A DNA stretch of 62,247 nucleotides, taken from positions 1 through 62,247 of the forward strand of contig JABSRA010000020.1 in the NCBI GenBank assembly GCA_013215445.1, given 5' to 3'. The notes beneath the pieces are model-generated. The model saw nothing but the letters and a program-made list of their open reading frames with translations, was not told the origin of the DNA and made no database searches. Source of the DNA: Oceanospirillaceae bacterium. GTDB taxonomy: Bacteria > Pseudomonadota > Gammaproteobacteria > Pseudomonadales > Balneatricaceae. A program made the position numbers and the translations under genes. Of this stretch, positions 25,066 to 34,829 are shown one piece after another; position 1 is the first letter of the stretch, and each line of letters begins with the position of its first letter.

Positions 25066-25793
25066 TAGGCCGTGGTATAACCGCCATCTATGATTTGTAA
25101 GCTGCCGGTGATAAAGCTGGCTTTATCGCCGGCTAAAAAGAGGGCGTATTGCGCGACTTCTGCAGGTTGTCCCAACCTGCCCAGAGGCTGTAGCGCCTGC
25201 TCCGCTCGGTGTACCTCATCTTTGTTGGCGCCAGAGCTTAAGCAGTAGCTGTCAATGGCTTTATGATAGAGGGGTGTTTCTATCGTACCAGGGCAGAGAG
25301 CATTTACCCTTATGTTGTATGCAGCATAATCTAGAGCGGTCGTTTTACAGATGGATGCCAGGGCATGCTTGGATAGATTGTAGGCAAAAGAGTTGGTTTT
25401 TCCGATCAGCGCTTGATCTGAACTAATGATCACGATAGCGCCTTTGCGCTGTTCTTTCATGGTCTTTAAACTTGCCTGGATGGCTGCGTAAGCACCTTTA
25501 ACATTAATCGAAAAAAGTTGATCAAATTGCGCTTCACTGGTGTTTTCAATGCTGGCAGACAAATGAATACCCGCATTGCAAATCAGTACATCCAATCTTT
25601 TTTCGCGGCTGATAACTTGTGATATTGCCTGTTGTACTGAAGAAAAATTGCTCATGTCGCAATAGATATACTCGCCAACGTCGCCCGCTTGTATATCCAG
25701 ATTGTACACGCGGTAATTTTCGCTGGTAAATAATTCAGCGATAGCTAAACCAATGCCATTAGAGCCACCAGTGACGATTGCAACTTGTTTCAT
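25065..25793 (-). CDS. Short-chain dehydrogenase/reductase
   Basis: 242 residues, classical SDR. Nucleotide-binding glycines GGSNGIG (9-15), an Asp at the end of the second strand (NLDIQ) that favours NAD over NADP, NAG (73-75), and the catalytic Ser125, Tyr138 and Lys142 (YNLSK); the end shows DGGYTTA with the usual GSLQIIDGG. Likely oxidises a sugar or hydroxy-acid. It is coupled to the downstream lactonase by a TAATG overlap, forming a two-gene operon. Exact substrate unknown. Confidence 0.9.
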   Translation of the reverse strand: MKQVAIVTGGSNGIGLAIAELFTSENYRVYNLDIQAGDVGEYIYCDMSNFSSVQQAISQVISREKRLDVLICNAGIHLSASIENTSEAQFDQLFSINVKGAYAAIQASLKTMKEQRKGAIVIISSDQALIGKTNSFAYNLSKHALASICKTTALDYAAYNIRVNALCPGTIETPLYHKAIDSYCLSSGANKDEVHRAEQALQPLGRLGQPAEVAQYALFLAGDKASFITGSLQIIDGGYTTA

Positions 25794-25866
25794 ATCAATC
25801 TACTTTTAAAAAAATACCATTATATGCACAAGGACTTGGCATTAATAGGCGAACTTATACACCCGG

Positions 25867-26649
25867 CTAATATCCTAACATTGCGTAGAGCTTAGTTTGT
25901 TTAACTCGGTGATTTGCCGAGGAGATTAGCCCTGAAGAGTTTAGTTGCTTAATCACTGATCTTAGTACCCCAGAGAGTGATTTTTTAGTCATGCCCGCTT
26001 TAATTTTGGGGCTGTAGAGGATGCGAAGTAAGGTTTCGTCAAGGCCAGTTAAAAGATCATCAGTGGATTTGTCATTAAAAATAGAGGGGTACACCTTATC
26101 CGAGTCTCGTGGTAAACCCAATATTTGGGTGAGCTCTTCAACAATACAGGCGACTAACTTCCCCTTGCGGTAAGCAAAATCAACCGGAATATAAATTTCT
26201 GCACTGCGCACTTGCGCCGACCGGTTGAGAGAGATACTAGCGATACAGGTTTTAGCGATATTGATTTTGGCAACCGCGCTGCCCGAGTATTTAGTAATCA
26301 GTGGCAGTAATTGTTTTTGATCGGTGAAGAAAAACTTCAGGTTAGCTTGAGCGATAGTTGACACGCGTATTATCGTCAAGCGAGTGATGCTGCTTAAGTG
26401 TTGGATGTGTGCATCGATAAGTTGATTTTGTAAATGAGCATCACCTCTATCGTGTTGTACATAAATTTTGATGGGTTTTACCCATTTTCGAATTCGGTAA
26501 TCCCCTTTGCCATATTCACTACCCAGTGCAACTTCATGAAAACTTTGTTCGATAAAGGAAAAATTTTGCCATTCGAGCGCGGCACTGTGGCTGACACGAG
26601 TATTGAATAAGGATAAAGAGACCAGTAATAGTACAATAGAGGCTTTCAT
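25867..26649 (-). CDS. DUF2927 family secreted protein
   Basis: 260 residues with a signal peptide (about 1-23, ending in SHSA). The core pattern KWVKPIKIYVQHD...(about 60-75), later CIASISLNRSAQVRSAEIYIP and CIVEELTQILGLPRDSD, is that of DUF2927, a predicted exported zincin-like family in which the EE-x-x-Q-x-L-G-L-x-x-D stretch replaces the HExxH helix. The zinc-binding histidine is not obvious here. It lies alone upstream, facing away from the TRAP genes. Function unknown. Confidence 0.72.
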   Translation of the reverse strand: MKASIVLLLVSLSLFNTRVSHSAALEWQNFSFIEQSFHEVALGSEYGKGDYRIRKWVKPIKIYVQHDRGDAHLQNQLIDAHIQHLSSITRLTIIRVSTIAQANLKFFFTDQKQLLPLITKYSGSAVAKINIAKTCIASISLNRSAQVRSAEIYIPVDFAYRKGKLVACIVEELTQILGLPRDSDKVYPSIFNDKSTDDLLTGLDETLLRILYSPKIKAGMTKKSLSGVLRSVIKQLNSSGLISSANHRVKQTKLYAMLGY

Positions 26650-27248
26650 TGATTGACTCCTTTGCAGTATATGAACAATAGCTGAATGGAGTATATATGT
26701 AAGCTGAATACCTACAAAGCAAATGTTTATTTTACGTTCATATTAGGTGATGTTCTTAGATTGCTTCAATAAATCAAATAGTTGTTTTAATGAAAATTTT
26801 TAGTAAATATGTTATTTATAATGCGAATTTCCGGTTTAAGCGGTTACTTATAATTAAAACGGCAAGCGGGGATGATTAAAGTAGCGGGATTTTTAACTGT
26901 GTGGATAGAGAGACAGAAGTTTTAGGGGCTTAGGGAGTCAGGTATCGGCTCGTGCCCATATGCAGGTTGCCTAATGGTAAGTGAAAAGTGCCATTTTCTA
27001 CGACTAAAGTATTAGTCTAAAAGTCTATAAATATTGAAAATTAGCTTAATAAAGTTTGACTTGGAGAGAAGTAAGAGAAAGTCGACAGTTATAATAAACA
27101 CTCGGTAGTGTATTTAAAAAACCAATTTACACTCTCTAATAATTCTGCTCTACTTATACCGCTTTATTAAGGTGTTTATATTTAAAGGGTATGTACACTT
27201 ATAAAAATTTCGTCCTAGGTAAACAATAATAATTAGGAGTTAGTCTTC
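26650..27248. other. AT-rich intergenic region before the TRAP transporter
   Basis: About 600 bases holding the divergent promoters of the DUF2927 gene and the TRAP operon. A TATAAT box occurs at 27090-27095 but without a good -35 at 17 bases. There are several A/T runs and no recognisable RNA gene. The ribosome site of the binding protein (TAGGAG) lies just at its end. Confidence 0.5.
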
Positions 27249-28343
27249 ATGAAAAGACGTGATCTTTTGAAAACAGGTTTAGCAGGTATAGGTGGCGTTG
27301 CAGCCGCAGCAACTATTTCTGCACCAGCCATCGCTAAAGAGCGTATGGAAATTAATATGGTAGCAACTTGGGGAAGAGATTTTCCAGGTCTAGGAACAGG
27401 CGCACAGCGTTTCGCTAAGCGTTTAGCTGATATGAGTGACGGCCGTATTGTGGTGAATTACTTCGCGGCAAACGAGCGGGTTAAAGCGTTTGACTCATTT
27501 GATGAAGTCGCTTCAGGCAACGCTCAGATGTATCATGCCGCTGAATACTACTGGAAAGGTAAGCACCCAGGTTTTGCATACTTCACTTCGGTACCTTTTG
27601 GTCTTACCTACACAGAAATGAACGCTTGGATTCGCTTCGGTGGCGGTCAAGAGTTGTGGGATGAGTTATCTGCAGAGTACGGTCTTAAAGGCCTTATGTG
27701 CGGTAATACTGGTGTACAGATGGGCGGTTGGTTCCGTAAAGAAATGAACTCAGTCGACGACTTTAAGGGTCTTAAGATGCGTATGCCAGGATTAGGTGGT
27801 GACGTGTTGGCTAAGTTGGGCGGATCTCCTGTATCACTTCCCGGTGGACAAATTTATGAAAACTTAGTATCTGGTGCTATCGATGCCACTGAGTGGGTCG
27901 GGCCTTGGAACGATTACATCATGAAGTTCTACGAAGCTGCTAAGTACTACTATTTCCCAGGTATGCATGAGCCGGGTGCGATGTTAGCGCTAGGAATGAA
28001 CAACGAATGGTGGCAGGGTCTGTCAAAAGGCGACCAGCTGATGATCGAAGCTGCATCATCGATGGAAAACGATGTGATGATGTCTGAGTACAACGCCAAA
28101 AACGGCGAGTATTTAGCAAAGCTTGTAAATGAGCATGGCGTTAAGGTTCGTGAATTTAGCGATGATATCTATGATGCTTTCGGTGAAGCTGCTGAAGAAG
28201 TCTTTGATACTGTTAAATCTCACAGTGATCTGGCTAACCGGATTCACGAGAGCTTTGTTGAAGCGCGAGCTACTGGTGGAGCATGGGCTAAATTATCCGA
28301 TCAGGCATACTTACGCCAGCGTAACCGCGTACTTGATCTGTAA
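27249..28343 (+). CDS. TRAP transporter solute-binding protein (DctP/TakP-like)
   Basis: 364 residues. It starts with a Tat signal (KRRDLLKTGLAGIGGVAAAA, cleavage near residue 29), so the protein is exported folded. The mature part shows DctP features: GWFRKEMNSVDDFKGLKMRMPG, GGSPVSLPGGQIYENLVSGAIDATEWVGP (the Pro-Gly substrate contact region), and PGMHEPG. This pattern is close to TakP-type proteins that bind 2-oxo acids, which favours an organic-acid substrate. Codon use is strongly biased (many C-ending favoured codons) compared with its neighbours, indicating very high expression. Followed by a stem-loop at 28356-28381 and the two permease genes. Confidence 0.92.
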   Translation: MKRRDLLKTGLAGIGGVAAAATISAPAIAKERMEINMVATWGRDFPGLGTGAQRFAKRLADMSDGRIVVNYFAANERVKAFDSFDEVASGNAQMYHAAEYYWKGKHPGFAYFTSVPFGLTYTEMNAWIRFGGGQELWDELSAEYGLKGLMCGNTGVQMGGWFRKEMNSVDDFKGLKMRMPGLGGDVLAKLGGSPVSLPGGQIYENLVSGAIDATEWVGPWNDYIMKFYEAAKYYYFPGMHEPGAMLALGMNNEWWQGLSKGDQLMIEAASSMENDVMMSEYNAKNGEYLAKLVNEHGVKVREFSDDIYDAFGEAAEEVFDTVKSHSDLANRIHESFVEARATGGAWAKLSDQAYLRQRNRVLDL

Positions 28344-28355
28344 TAGCACTGTTTA

Positions 28356-28381
28356 ATATGTGGGGCGCAAGCCCTGCATAT
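28356..28381 (+). terminator. Intergenic stem-loop with GCAA tetraloop between TRAP binding protein and permeases
   Basis: ATATGTGGGGC (28356-28366) pairs with GCCCTGCATAT (28371-28381), eleven base pairs including two wobble pairs, capped by the very stable GCAA loop. It starts 13 bases after the binding-protein stop and ends over 100 bases before the permease start. Such structures are commonly partial terminators or 3'-protecting stems that keep the binding protein far more abundant than the membrane subunits. Confidence 0.6.
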
Positions 28382-28489
28382 TTGTCATACTACCTATATT
28401 AAATTTTATCAAATTTAAGTGACAATAGACGTTGCGATAGGTGCTTAGCTTACCCTGTTAAGTTTTATTTTCTGGCCTGGCGCTATACT

Positions 28490-29575
28490 ATGAATAACTC
28501 TGTAATACCTTCTGTTGATGATAGCTCTGATAATATCGGCGTGTCATCAAATCAAAAAATCAAAAAAAATAACTGGCTCGATAAGACGTCTCGTATGGTA
28601 GCTGGCTCTATGGTTGCTATCACCCTGTTATTTTTGTTCAATGTCTACCTAACCTATGTATTGAAATGGCCGAGTATGCTGGAATATTTATCCCAGATGC
28701 AATGGTTCGGATTAGAGGCGCCGCGTAAAGCACTTTCAGAGGCGGCAATGCAATTAGGCTGGTGGCAAACTCTTAGTTATGTATCGGCAATTATGCTGGT
28801 GGCAAGTTTTATTGCCTTAACGCCCTACCGAGGATTGAGAGCCGATGCACAGACTTTGGCATCTTTTGCTCGTTTCATTATACGCGCCTCTTTTTGGGCA
28901 GTGCTCCTGGTCGGTTTTGTCGATATGGCGATCTCTTTTTTACGGGTCGAAGATCTATTGCACTACTTTGTCAATCAAGACACCATTGATTCTCTGGGGC
29001 GGCCCTTTGAACGCGGCACTAATATACACCTGCCATTGATGGGATTGGCTTTGGTCATCGCGGCTTTCACTCGATCACTAGGTTTTACCTGGCTGGCTTT
29101 GCTGGTGGTTTTTGCCGAATTACAAATCGTTATCTTTCGTTTTATCTTCTCTTATGAACAGGCGTTTATGGGTGATTTAGTGCGTTTTTGGTATGCCGCA
29201 CTGTTCCTTTTTGCCAGTTCACATACGCTAGTGGCCGACGGCCATGTAAGGGTTGATGTGTTGTATGCAAGCTTTAGTAAAAAAACCAAAGCTTGGTCTA
29301 ATTCATTCGGCATCATGCTATTGGGATTTCCCCTATGCTGGATTATCTTGACGATGGGCATGTGGGGCAAAGGGAACAGCATTAACAGCCCGCTGTTGAG
29401 CTTTGAAATATCGCAAAGTGGTTACGGGCTCTACATTAAATATATGATGGTCGGCTATCTAGTGATTTTTGCGCTGTCAATGATGGTGCAGTTTAGTAGT
29501 TATTTGCTGAGCAATATTGCCGATTTACGAGACGAGCCCGAACTGGATAATCCGACAATTGTCCCGGTCTTCTAA
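28490..29575 (+). CDS. TRAP transporter small permease (DctQ), unusually long
   Basis: 361 residues against the usual 160-230. The genuine DctQ part is the C-terminal half: FASSHTLVADGHVRVDVLYASF contains the GHVRVDVL family signature, then two more membrane helices. The N-terminal half adds a cytoplasmic tail, at least four membrane helices and the segment LTPYRGLRADAQTL. In TRAP carriers DctQ shields the transport subunit from lipid. No strong ribosome site is seen before the ATG. 28 bp from the large permease gene. Long DctQ forms are known from marine bacteria, so length alone is not evidence of novelty. Confidence 0.86.
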   Translation: MNNSVIPSVDDSSDNIGVSSNQKIKKNNWLDKTSRMVAGSMVAITLLFLFNVYLTYVLKWPSMLEYLSQMQWFGLEAPRKALSEAAMQLGWWQTLSYVSAIMLVASFIALTPYRGLRADAQTLASFARFIIRASFWAVLLVGFVDMAISFLRVEDLLHYFVNQDTIDSLGRPFERGTNIHLPLMGLALVIAAFTRSLGFTWLALLVVFAELQIVIFRFIFSYEQAFMGDLVRFWYAALFLFASSHTLVADGHVRVDVLYASFSKKTKAWSNSFGIMLLGFPLCWIILTMGMWGKGNSINSPLLSFEISQSGYGLYIKYMMVGYLVIFALSMMVQFSSYLLSNIADLRDEPELDNPTIVPVF

Positions 29576-29603
29576 GAACTAATACGAATTAAAGGTTATA
29601 TTC

Positions 29604-32270
29604 ATGGAGTTGTTTTTCCTCTTACTGTTAGTGGTGCTGATGATAGTGGCGCTAACCTCAGGTTTTCCGGTGGCATTTGCACTACCGGGTTCCTCTATTT
29701 TGGCTGTTGCAATCGCCGCGCTGTGTGGCTGGCTATTTACTGGTAACCCCGATGAGTATTTCGCTCAGGGAGGGCCGGTGCAATGGTTAAGTGCTGGAGT
29801 GACCAATATACGAAGTTTATATTGGGATGTAGAGCGCGATACCCTCATCGCTATTCCACTGTTTATTTTTATGGGTATCATGCTACAGCGTTCCCAAATT
29901 GCCGAGGATTTACTGGTGGCAATGGCGCAGTTGTTTGGCCCCATTCCCGGTGGCTTAGGCATCTCTGTGGTAATAGTGGGGGCGTTGCTAGCGGCCACAA
30001 CCGGTATTGTAGGAGCCACGGTTATCGCGATGGGTCTTATTTCGATGCCGGCCATGTTACGTAATAATTACTCTAAACCCTTGGCATCGGGGATAATTTG
30101 CGCCTCGGGGACACTGGGGCAGATCATACCGCCCTCTATTGTATTGATCATTTTAGCCGATCAGCTCTCGAGTGCTGCCGATCAGGCAGGCACGATGCGC
30201 AAGGCTGACTACAGAGAGATTACCGGCGAGTTAACCATGCCTTCATCCTTTGATATTACCTCGGCCAGTGCCGGTGATATGTTCATGGGAGCGATGATAC
30301 CCGGTTTGATTTTAGTGGGCCTCTATATTGCATACATCTTAATCACTGCACTGATCAAACCTGAATCGGCACCTCCGGTTCCTTTTGAGGGTGATTACGA
30401 CCGTAAGTTTTTGGTTAAGGTGTTGTTTGCATTAGTTCCCCCTCTAGGGCTTATTCTAGTGGTATTGGGATCTATTATTCTCGGTGTTGCCACGGTTAAC
30501 CAAGCGGGGGCCATCGGTGCCGTCGGTGCGATGATCATGGGTGGTTACCGACTAGTCGGCGAGCAGAAAAATCGCTACTACCCAGCGTTCTTGGCGATAG
30601 TTTCTATCATTGCAATTGGCTTTATTGTCGATAATTTTAATCTCAATATCAAAAATATCAAGACAGACCATGATCAGCTGGGTGTGATTTTGGCACTCAT
30701 CGCAGTATTTGTCTTGATGGTCGCTATCTCTTGGAGTACTTGGCGTACTTATAAGATTAAAAACACCTTAAACGAGGTGATGATAGAGACAGCCAAAACC
30801 ACTTCGATGGTGTTTATTATCTTGATCGGTGCGGCGATGTTGACCACCGCTTTTCGCGGTTTTGGTGGTGAGCATTTAGTCAAAGAATTCCTCACCAGTT
30901 TGCCTGGAGGTTTCTGGACTCAGTTTGTTGTGGTCATGCTGGTTATCTTCTTCTTGGGTTTCTTTCTTGATTTTATTGAAATTGCAGTAGTGGTAGTGCC
31001 AATTGTGGCACCCATTTTGATGGCAGATCCAGGCGCTAATATTACCGCTGTGTGGCTGGGGGTAATGATTGGACTCAATATCCAAACGTCCTTCTTAACG
31101 CCGCCCTTTGGTTTTGCTCTGTTCTATTTAAGGGGGGTTGTGCCCGCCGTCGTCAAGACCTTAGATATCTATAAAGGGGCGATCGCCTTTATAGGATTAC
31201 AGTTGGCCGCTCTCTTGATTGCTGGGTTGTATCCACCGCTGGTGAATTATTTACCGAATCGAACTGCGCTACTCTCAGAGACAGCACCACCACCGATGAA
31301 TCCTAGAATCCAGCAGTGTCTAGAATCTTATCTGTTTGCTGAATATGATAATATTGGCGATAGTTTACGCGCCAGTATTCATCAAGCAAAATCGGTTAAT
31401 ATCAGTTATTTGCCGAAAAAACAGCAGCAGAATTTAGTTGAAGGATATGCCAATGCGGCAGCTACCTTCTCTCTAGTCGCAGCGATTCGTAAAGCTGAGA
31501 GCGAGTTAGAGGCCTATTCGCCAAGTTATCGTCCTCTGCATGTTGAAGTACGCGCTATTCAGAAAAAAGTACGTCGTATCGACGCGTCTCTGGAAGATAA
31601 TTTATTGCAGATATCCCGCGCTAAAGGTGATGATTCGCTGCTTGAAGCTGTCGTCGCTTATAAGCGTGAGAATCAGCAGTTGTCGGCGCAGAAGCAGCAG
31701 TTAGAAGCGGCTATCCCCTCAACATGGGAGCCATCACGTGCTGAGTTCGTCGGGCTTGCCGATTCGTTGAGAAAAGCGCGCAGTAACTATCGCAGCAATG
31801 TAGATGCAGCGTATGAACCGATCATCGAAATTACTAAAAACATCGAGGATGCGGATGCTCTGGCAGCTTTAGAGACGAGTATTATCGGTCTCGATAAGGT
31901 GATCTTAGCAGTGACTTCCAAAGCCGATGCGAAACCTGCAATGGATCTGATTAAAGCAGTGGAGCGCCAATTAAGTGCAGTAAGTGCTTCCAGTGGTATT
32001 AAATCTAAGTTGTCTAAGGCGCGTCGTGCCTTAAAGAAAGTTAAGATAGAAAAGGCTATGTCTGAGTATGGACTGGCAGTTGAACAGCTCAGAATAGAGC
32101 TTGAATGGCGCACTAGGGCTGTCGCAGAGCTATTACCTGCTTTACAAACCTATGAGCAGGCTATTAAATTGACCATTGGTATCCGCATGCAAGAGCGGTT
32201 GTCCGTTGATCAAGCGAAGAGCATTGCCAGCTGTCTGTCAATACACAAAGATATTTCGCTAAACTTCTAA
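29604..32270 (+). CDS. TRAP transporter large permease (DctM) with long helical C-terminal extension
   Basis: 888 residues, about twice the usual DctM. Residues 1 to about 555 are the DctM carrier with some 14-16 membrane helices (SGFPVAFALPG start, PLFIFMGIMLQRS, GATVIAMGLISMP, GTLGQIIPPSIVLIIL, QTSFLTPPFGFALFYLRGV are all typical). From about residue 556 a soluble tail of roughly 330 residues begins, rich in Ala, Glu, Lys, Arg and Leu in heptads, without any membrane segment or family I know. ATG after AAAGG. The tail should be cytoplasmic. A strong terminator follows the stop. Confidence 0.88.
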   Translation: MELFFLLLLVVLMIVALTSGFPVAFALPGSSILAVAIAALCGWLFTGNPDEYFAQGGPVQWLSAGVTNIRSLYWDVERDTLIAIPLFIFMGIMLQRSQIAEDLLVAMAQLFGPIPGGLGISVVIVGALLAATTGIVGATVIAMGLISMPAMLRNNYSKPLASGIICASGTLGQIIPPSIVLIILADQLSSAADQAGTMRKADYREITGELTMPSSFDITSASAGDMFMGAMIPGLILVGLYIAYILITALIKPESAPPVPFEGDYDRKFLVKVLFALVPPLGLILVVLGSIILGVATVNQAGAIGAVGAMIMGGYRLVGEQKNRYYPAFLAIVSIIAIGFIVDNFNLNIKNIKTDHDQLGVILALIAVFVLMVAISWSTWRTYKIKNTLNEVMIETAKTTSMVFIILIGAAMLTTAFRGFGGEHLVKEFLTSLPGGFWTQFVVVMLVIFFLGFFLDFIEIAVVVVPIVAPILMADPGANITAVWLGVMIGLNIQTSFLTPPFGFALFYLRGVVPAVVKTLDIYKGAIAFIGLQLAALLIAGLYPPLVNYLPNRTALLSETAPPPMNPRIQQCLESYLFAEYDNIGDSLRASIHQAKSVNISYLPKKQQQNLVEGYANAAATFSLVAAIRKAESELEAYSPSYRPLHVEVRAIQKKVRRIDASLEDNLLQISRAKGDDSLLEAVVAYKRENQQLSAQKQQLEAAIPSTWEPSRAEFVGLADSLRKARSNYRSNVDAAYEPIIEITKNIEDADALAALETSIIGLDKVILAVTSKADAKPAMDLIKAVERQLSAVSASSGIKSKLSKARRALKKVKIEKAMSEYGLAVEQLRIELEWRTRAVAELLPALQTYEQAIKLTIGIRMQERLSVDQAKSIASCLSIHKDISLNF

Positions 32271-32328
32271 GCTGGGCTGTTAGCTATTAGCATATTCTGT
32301 TAATAGCTGGCAGGTAGAGCAGGAAATG

Positions 32329-32361
32329 AAAAGCGCTAGCGTAAAGCTGGCGCTTTTTTTT
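32329..32361 (+). terminator. Rho-independent terminator of the TRAP operon
   Basis: AAAAGCGCTAGC (32329-32340), loop GTAAA, GCTGGCGCTTTT (32346-32357) followed by a run of T. Twelve pairs with one wobble and 8 consecutive T: a textbook terminator. Confidence 0.92.
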
Positions 32362-32948
32362 GCCTGGCGTATTAAAATTATAAACTTGGCTTGAATTGCC
32401 GTAAATGGTGCTCTCTTATGGACAGCCTCTATGTGTATCCTTGCCATCGCGCTATAGCGTGGTTTGCTGTGATAAATATTAACTAACTGACGGTCCGATC
32501 TAGCCAGTTTAGCCTGTGGTAGTGTAGATACGAAATAGCGTTGAGTTCCATGAATGCGATAAAGTTAATAGAGACAAGCAGCTTTAATCTGAGATAAAAC
32601 GGGCAACTGCCGAATTAGGCGCCAGTACGATATCAATATTTTATGAATCATTTTATTGGGGTCCTAACACTGTTGTGGCGAGTGTTATTGATAGTGGATG
32701 TTGGAAAAGTATATTAATAGACAGGCTTGAGAATATTAGCGGTCTTACTGGTTGTTTGACGTGCGTAATTCATTGCAAGTCACGCCAAGATTGATTTTTT
32801 AGCGATTGCCGATGTGCTTTAAAAAGAGTGGATAGTAGGGGAGGGGTTTATAAGGCGGGACTATACGACAAAAAGCGCCAGTGAATCACTAGCGCTTTTT
32901 ACTCAGTTGATATTAAATCAGCTCGACAGATAATTGTGTGCTGAGTTA
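32362..32948. other. Intergenic region between two convergent transcripts
   Basis: About 590 bases, bounded by the TRAP terminator on the left and the chemoreceptor terminator on the right. All frames carry frequent stops, and I see no gene, tRNA or repeat. Confidence 0.5.
32870..32900 (-). terminator. Terminator for the minus-strand chemoreceptor gene
   Basis: AAAAAGCGCTAGTG and CACTGGCGCTTTTT (minus-strand sense; 32900-32887 and 32883-32870) pair around a 3-base loop with one wobble, followed by T residues. It resembles the TRAP terminator at 32329-32361 in core sequence. Confidence 0.85.
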
Positions 32949-34829
32949 TTAAACTTTAAATAGTTTTAATGCATCCTCTTGCTGCTTAGTGAAATCAGCA
33001 ATCACCGCGCAAAGCTCTGATTGCCCTTGAGCTTGGCCAGAGACATTTTGACTGATATCTCTAATAGTGACGGCGTTGACGTTGATCTCTTCACTGGTAT
33101 TACTCTGCTCTTGCGCCGCGGTGGCAATTTGTCCGGTAATATCATTGATCTGTGATATTGAATTGCGTATATCCAGTAAAATTTCATCAGCCTTGCTAGC
33201 TTCTTCACTCGTGGTATTGGCAAGGTTGCGGCTGAGTTCAATTTTATCTACCGCCTCCTTAACGCCCTGTTGCAAGTGCTCAATGATCAGGCTTGTTTCG
33301 TTGGTTGATTGCTGAGTACGCGCCGCGAGCGCTCTAACTTCATCGGCAACGACCGCAAAACCGCGTCCCATATCACCAGCCCTGGCGGCTTCGATGGCGG
33401 CGTTTAGTGCCAGAAGATTGGTTTGCTGGGCAATACTAGTGATAGAAGTCAATACCGACTCAATGTCGTCACTGTATTTTTCTAGTTTGTTAACGGTGAG
33501 TACGGTGTCATCCATATCGGTTACTAATTTGGCGATTGAACTCGATGTTTGAGCGACAATCTTAGAGCCTTCAGCGGCTGAGTTGTCGGCGGATTGGGCG
33601 GCAGATGTCGCTTTTCGTGCATTATCAGCCACTTCTTTCGCAGAGTAAGACATCTCATTAATAGCAGCAGATAAGCTATCTAATTCATTGAGTTGTTTTA
33701 CTAAATCATCAGCCGTTTGCTGTGCAGATGTAGAGCTAGTATTAGTGTTATCGGTGATTTCTGCGGAGAGCTGCTTCACATCGATAATAATACCCTGTAG
33801 GTGCTGGATAAATTCATTAAACTCATTGGATAATATGCCGAATTCATCTTTGGAAGTCGCGCTCAAGCGTTTGGTTAAATCCCCATCACCTGAGTTTATG
33901 TCAACCAGGGATTGCTGTATTTCTTCCAGGGGCAGAAATAATGAGCGCATAACTAGAAACAGAGCAGTTGCGCTAATTAGTACGCTCAATAGCGCACCGA
34001 TTAGAGCGGCCCAGCCAAAAGCAGTAGCATCGCTATATACATCGGCCTTGTTTAATACCACGCCAATATACCATTGGCTACCGGTCAGCCTTTTTAGTGG
34101 CTGGAATGCAGTTAATACTTGCTCGCCGTTTAGTTCCAGCTCTTGGAGAGTAGTCGCAAGCTTAGGACGTTTAGCGGTAAATAAACTACTGAGGTTTTTG
34201 CCATTAAACTGTGTATCTGGATGGGAGATAATATTGCCATCTGCGCTGACTAAAAAGGCGTAACCTGTATTGTCGAAATTGACTTCATTGATGGCATCAG
34301 AAATTGATTTTAGACTGATATCACCACCAAAAGCACCCAGGAAACGGCCATTGTCAGTGATATTTGCCACTGCTGAAATTAGTATTTCTTTGGTGGAAGC
34401 GTCTTCATATGGCGCAGTTAAGCTGGCTTGCTGATTATTTCTGGCGGTATTGTACCAAGGTCTTTTACGTGCATCCCAGCCTTGTGGTGCCCAGCTAGGG
34501 TCGTTGGTAATAGCCTTTCCATCGGTGTCTAAACCACCAAAGATTAGTATGAAGTTATCGGCGAGAACGGCATTGTCAAATGCCTTTTGGATGTTTAGTG
34601 CACTGTAATCACCGTCAATACTATTGGCAACCATGTCAATGAGCGCTAATTTACCATTCAGCCAGTTGGATATTTCATTGGAGATAACCTTGGATGTCTC
34701 AGCCACATTGCTGGCGGCTTTTTCTTGTGAAGCAAGCTTTACACTATTGTATTGTAGCCAGGAAAAAGTTGAGAAGGTAATGATGACGATCGCTGAAGCG
34801 ATAAGTACTACTTTTTGTGACACTTTCAT
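32949..34829 (-). CDS. Methyl-accepting chemotaxis protein with dCache sensor, amino-acid-type
   Basis: 626 residues. Membrane helix 1 about 7-27, double-Cache periplasmic domain about 35-265, helix 2 about 270-293, HAMP about 294-350, hairpin [26 protein letters not shown] at about 463-488. The sensor has ARKRPWY (near 120) followed by a PYED...ILISAV strand and GGDISLKSI (Asp near 169). That arrangement (R-x-W-Y then Asp) matches the dCache_1AA motif described for receptors that bind free amino acids, so amino acids are the best-supported ligand guess. No CheR tether. It is 446 bp from the HDOD gene on the same strand, each with its own terminator. Confidence 0.93.
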   Translation of the reverse strand: MKVSQKVVLIASAIVIITFSTFSWLQYNSVKLASQEKAASNVAETSKVISNEISNWLNGKLALIDMVANSIDGDYSALNIQKAFDNAVLADNFILIFGGLDTDGKAITNDPSWAPQGWDARKRPWYNTARNNQQASLTAPYEDASTKEILISAVANITDNGRFLGAFGGDISLKSISDAINEVNFDNTGYAFLVSADGNIISHPDTQFNGKNLSSLFTAKRPKLATTLQELELNGEQVLTAFQPLKRLTGSQWYIGVVLNKADVYSDATAFGWAALIGALLSVLISATALFLVMRSLFLPLEEIQQSLVDINSGDGDLTKRLSATSKDEFGILSNEFNEFIQHLQGIIIDVKQLSAEITDNTNTSSTSAQQTADDLVKQLNELDSLSAAINEMSYSAKEVADNARKATSAAQSADNSAAEGSKIVAQTSSSIAKLVTDMDDTVLTVNKLEKYSDDIESVLTSITSIAQQTNLLALNAAIEAARAGDMGRGFAVVADEVRALAARTQQSTNETSLIIEHLQQGVKEAVDKIELSRNLANTTSEEASKADEILLDIRNSISQINDITGQIATAAQEQSNTSEEINVNAVTIRDISQNVSGQAQGQSELCAVIADFTKQQEDALKLFKV

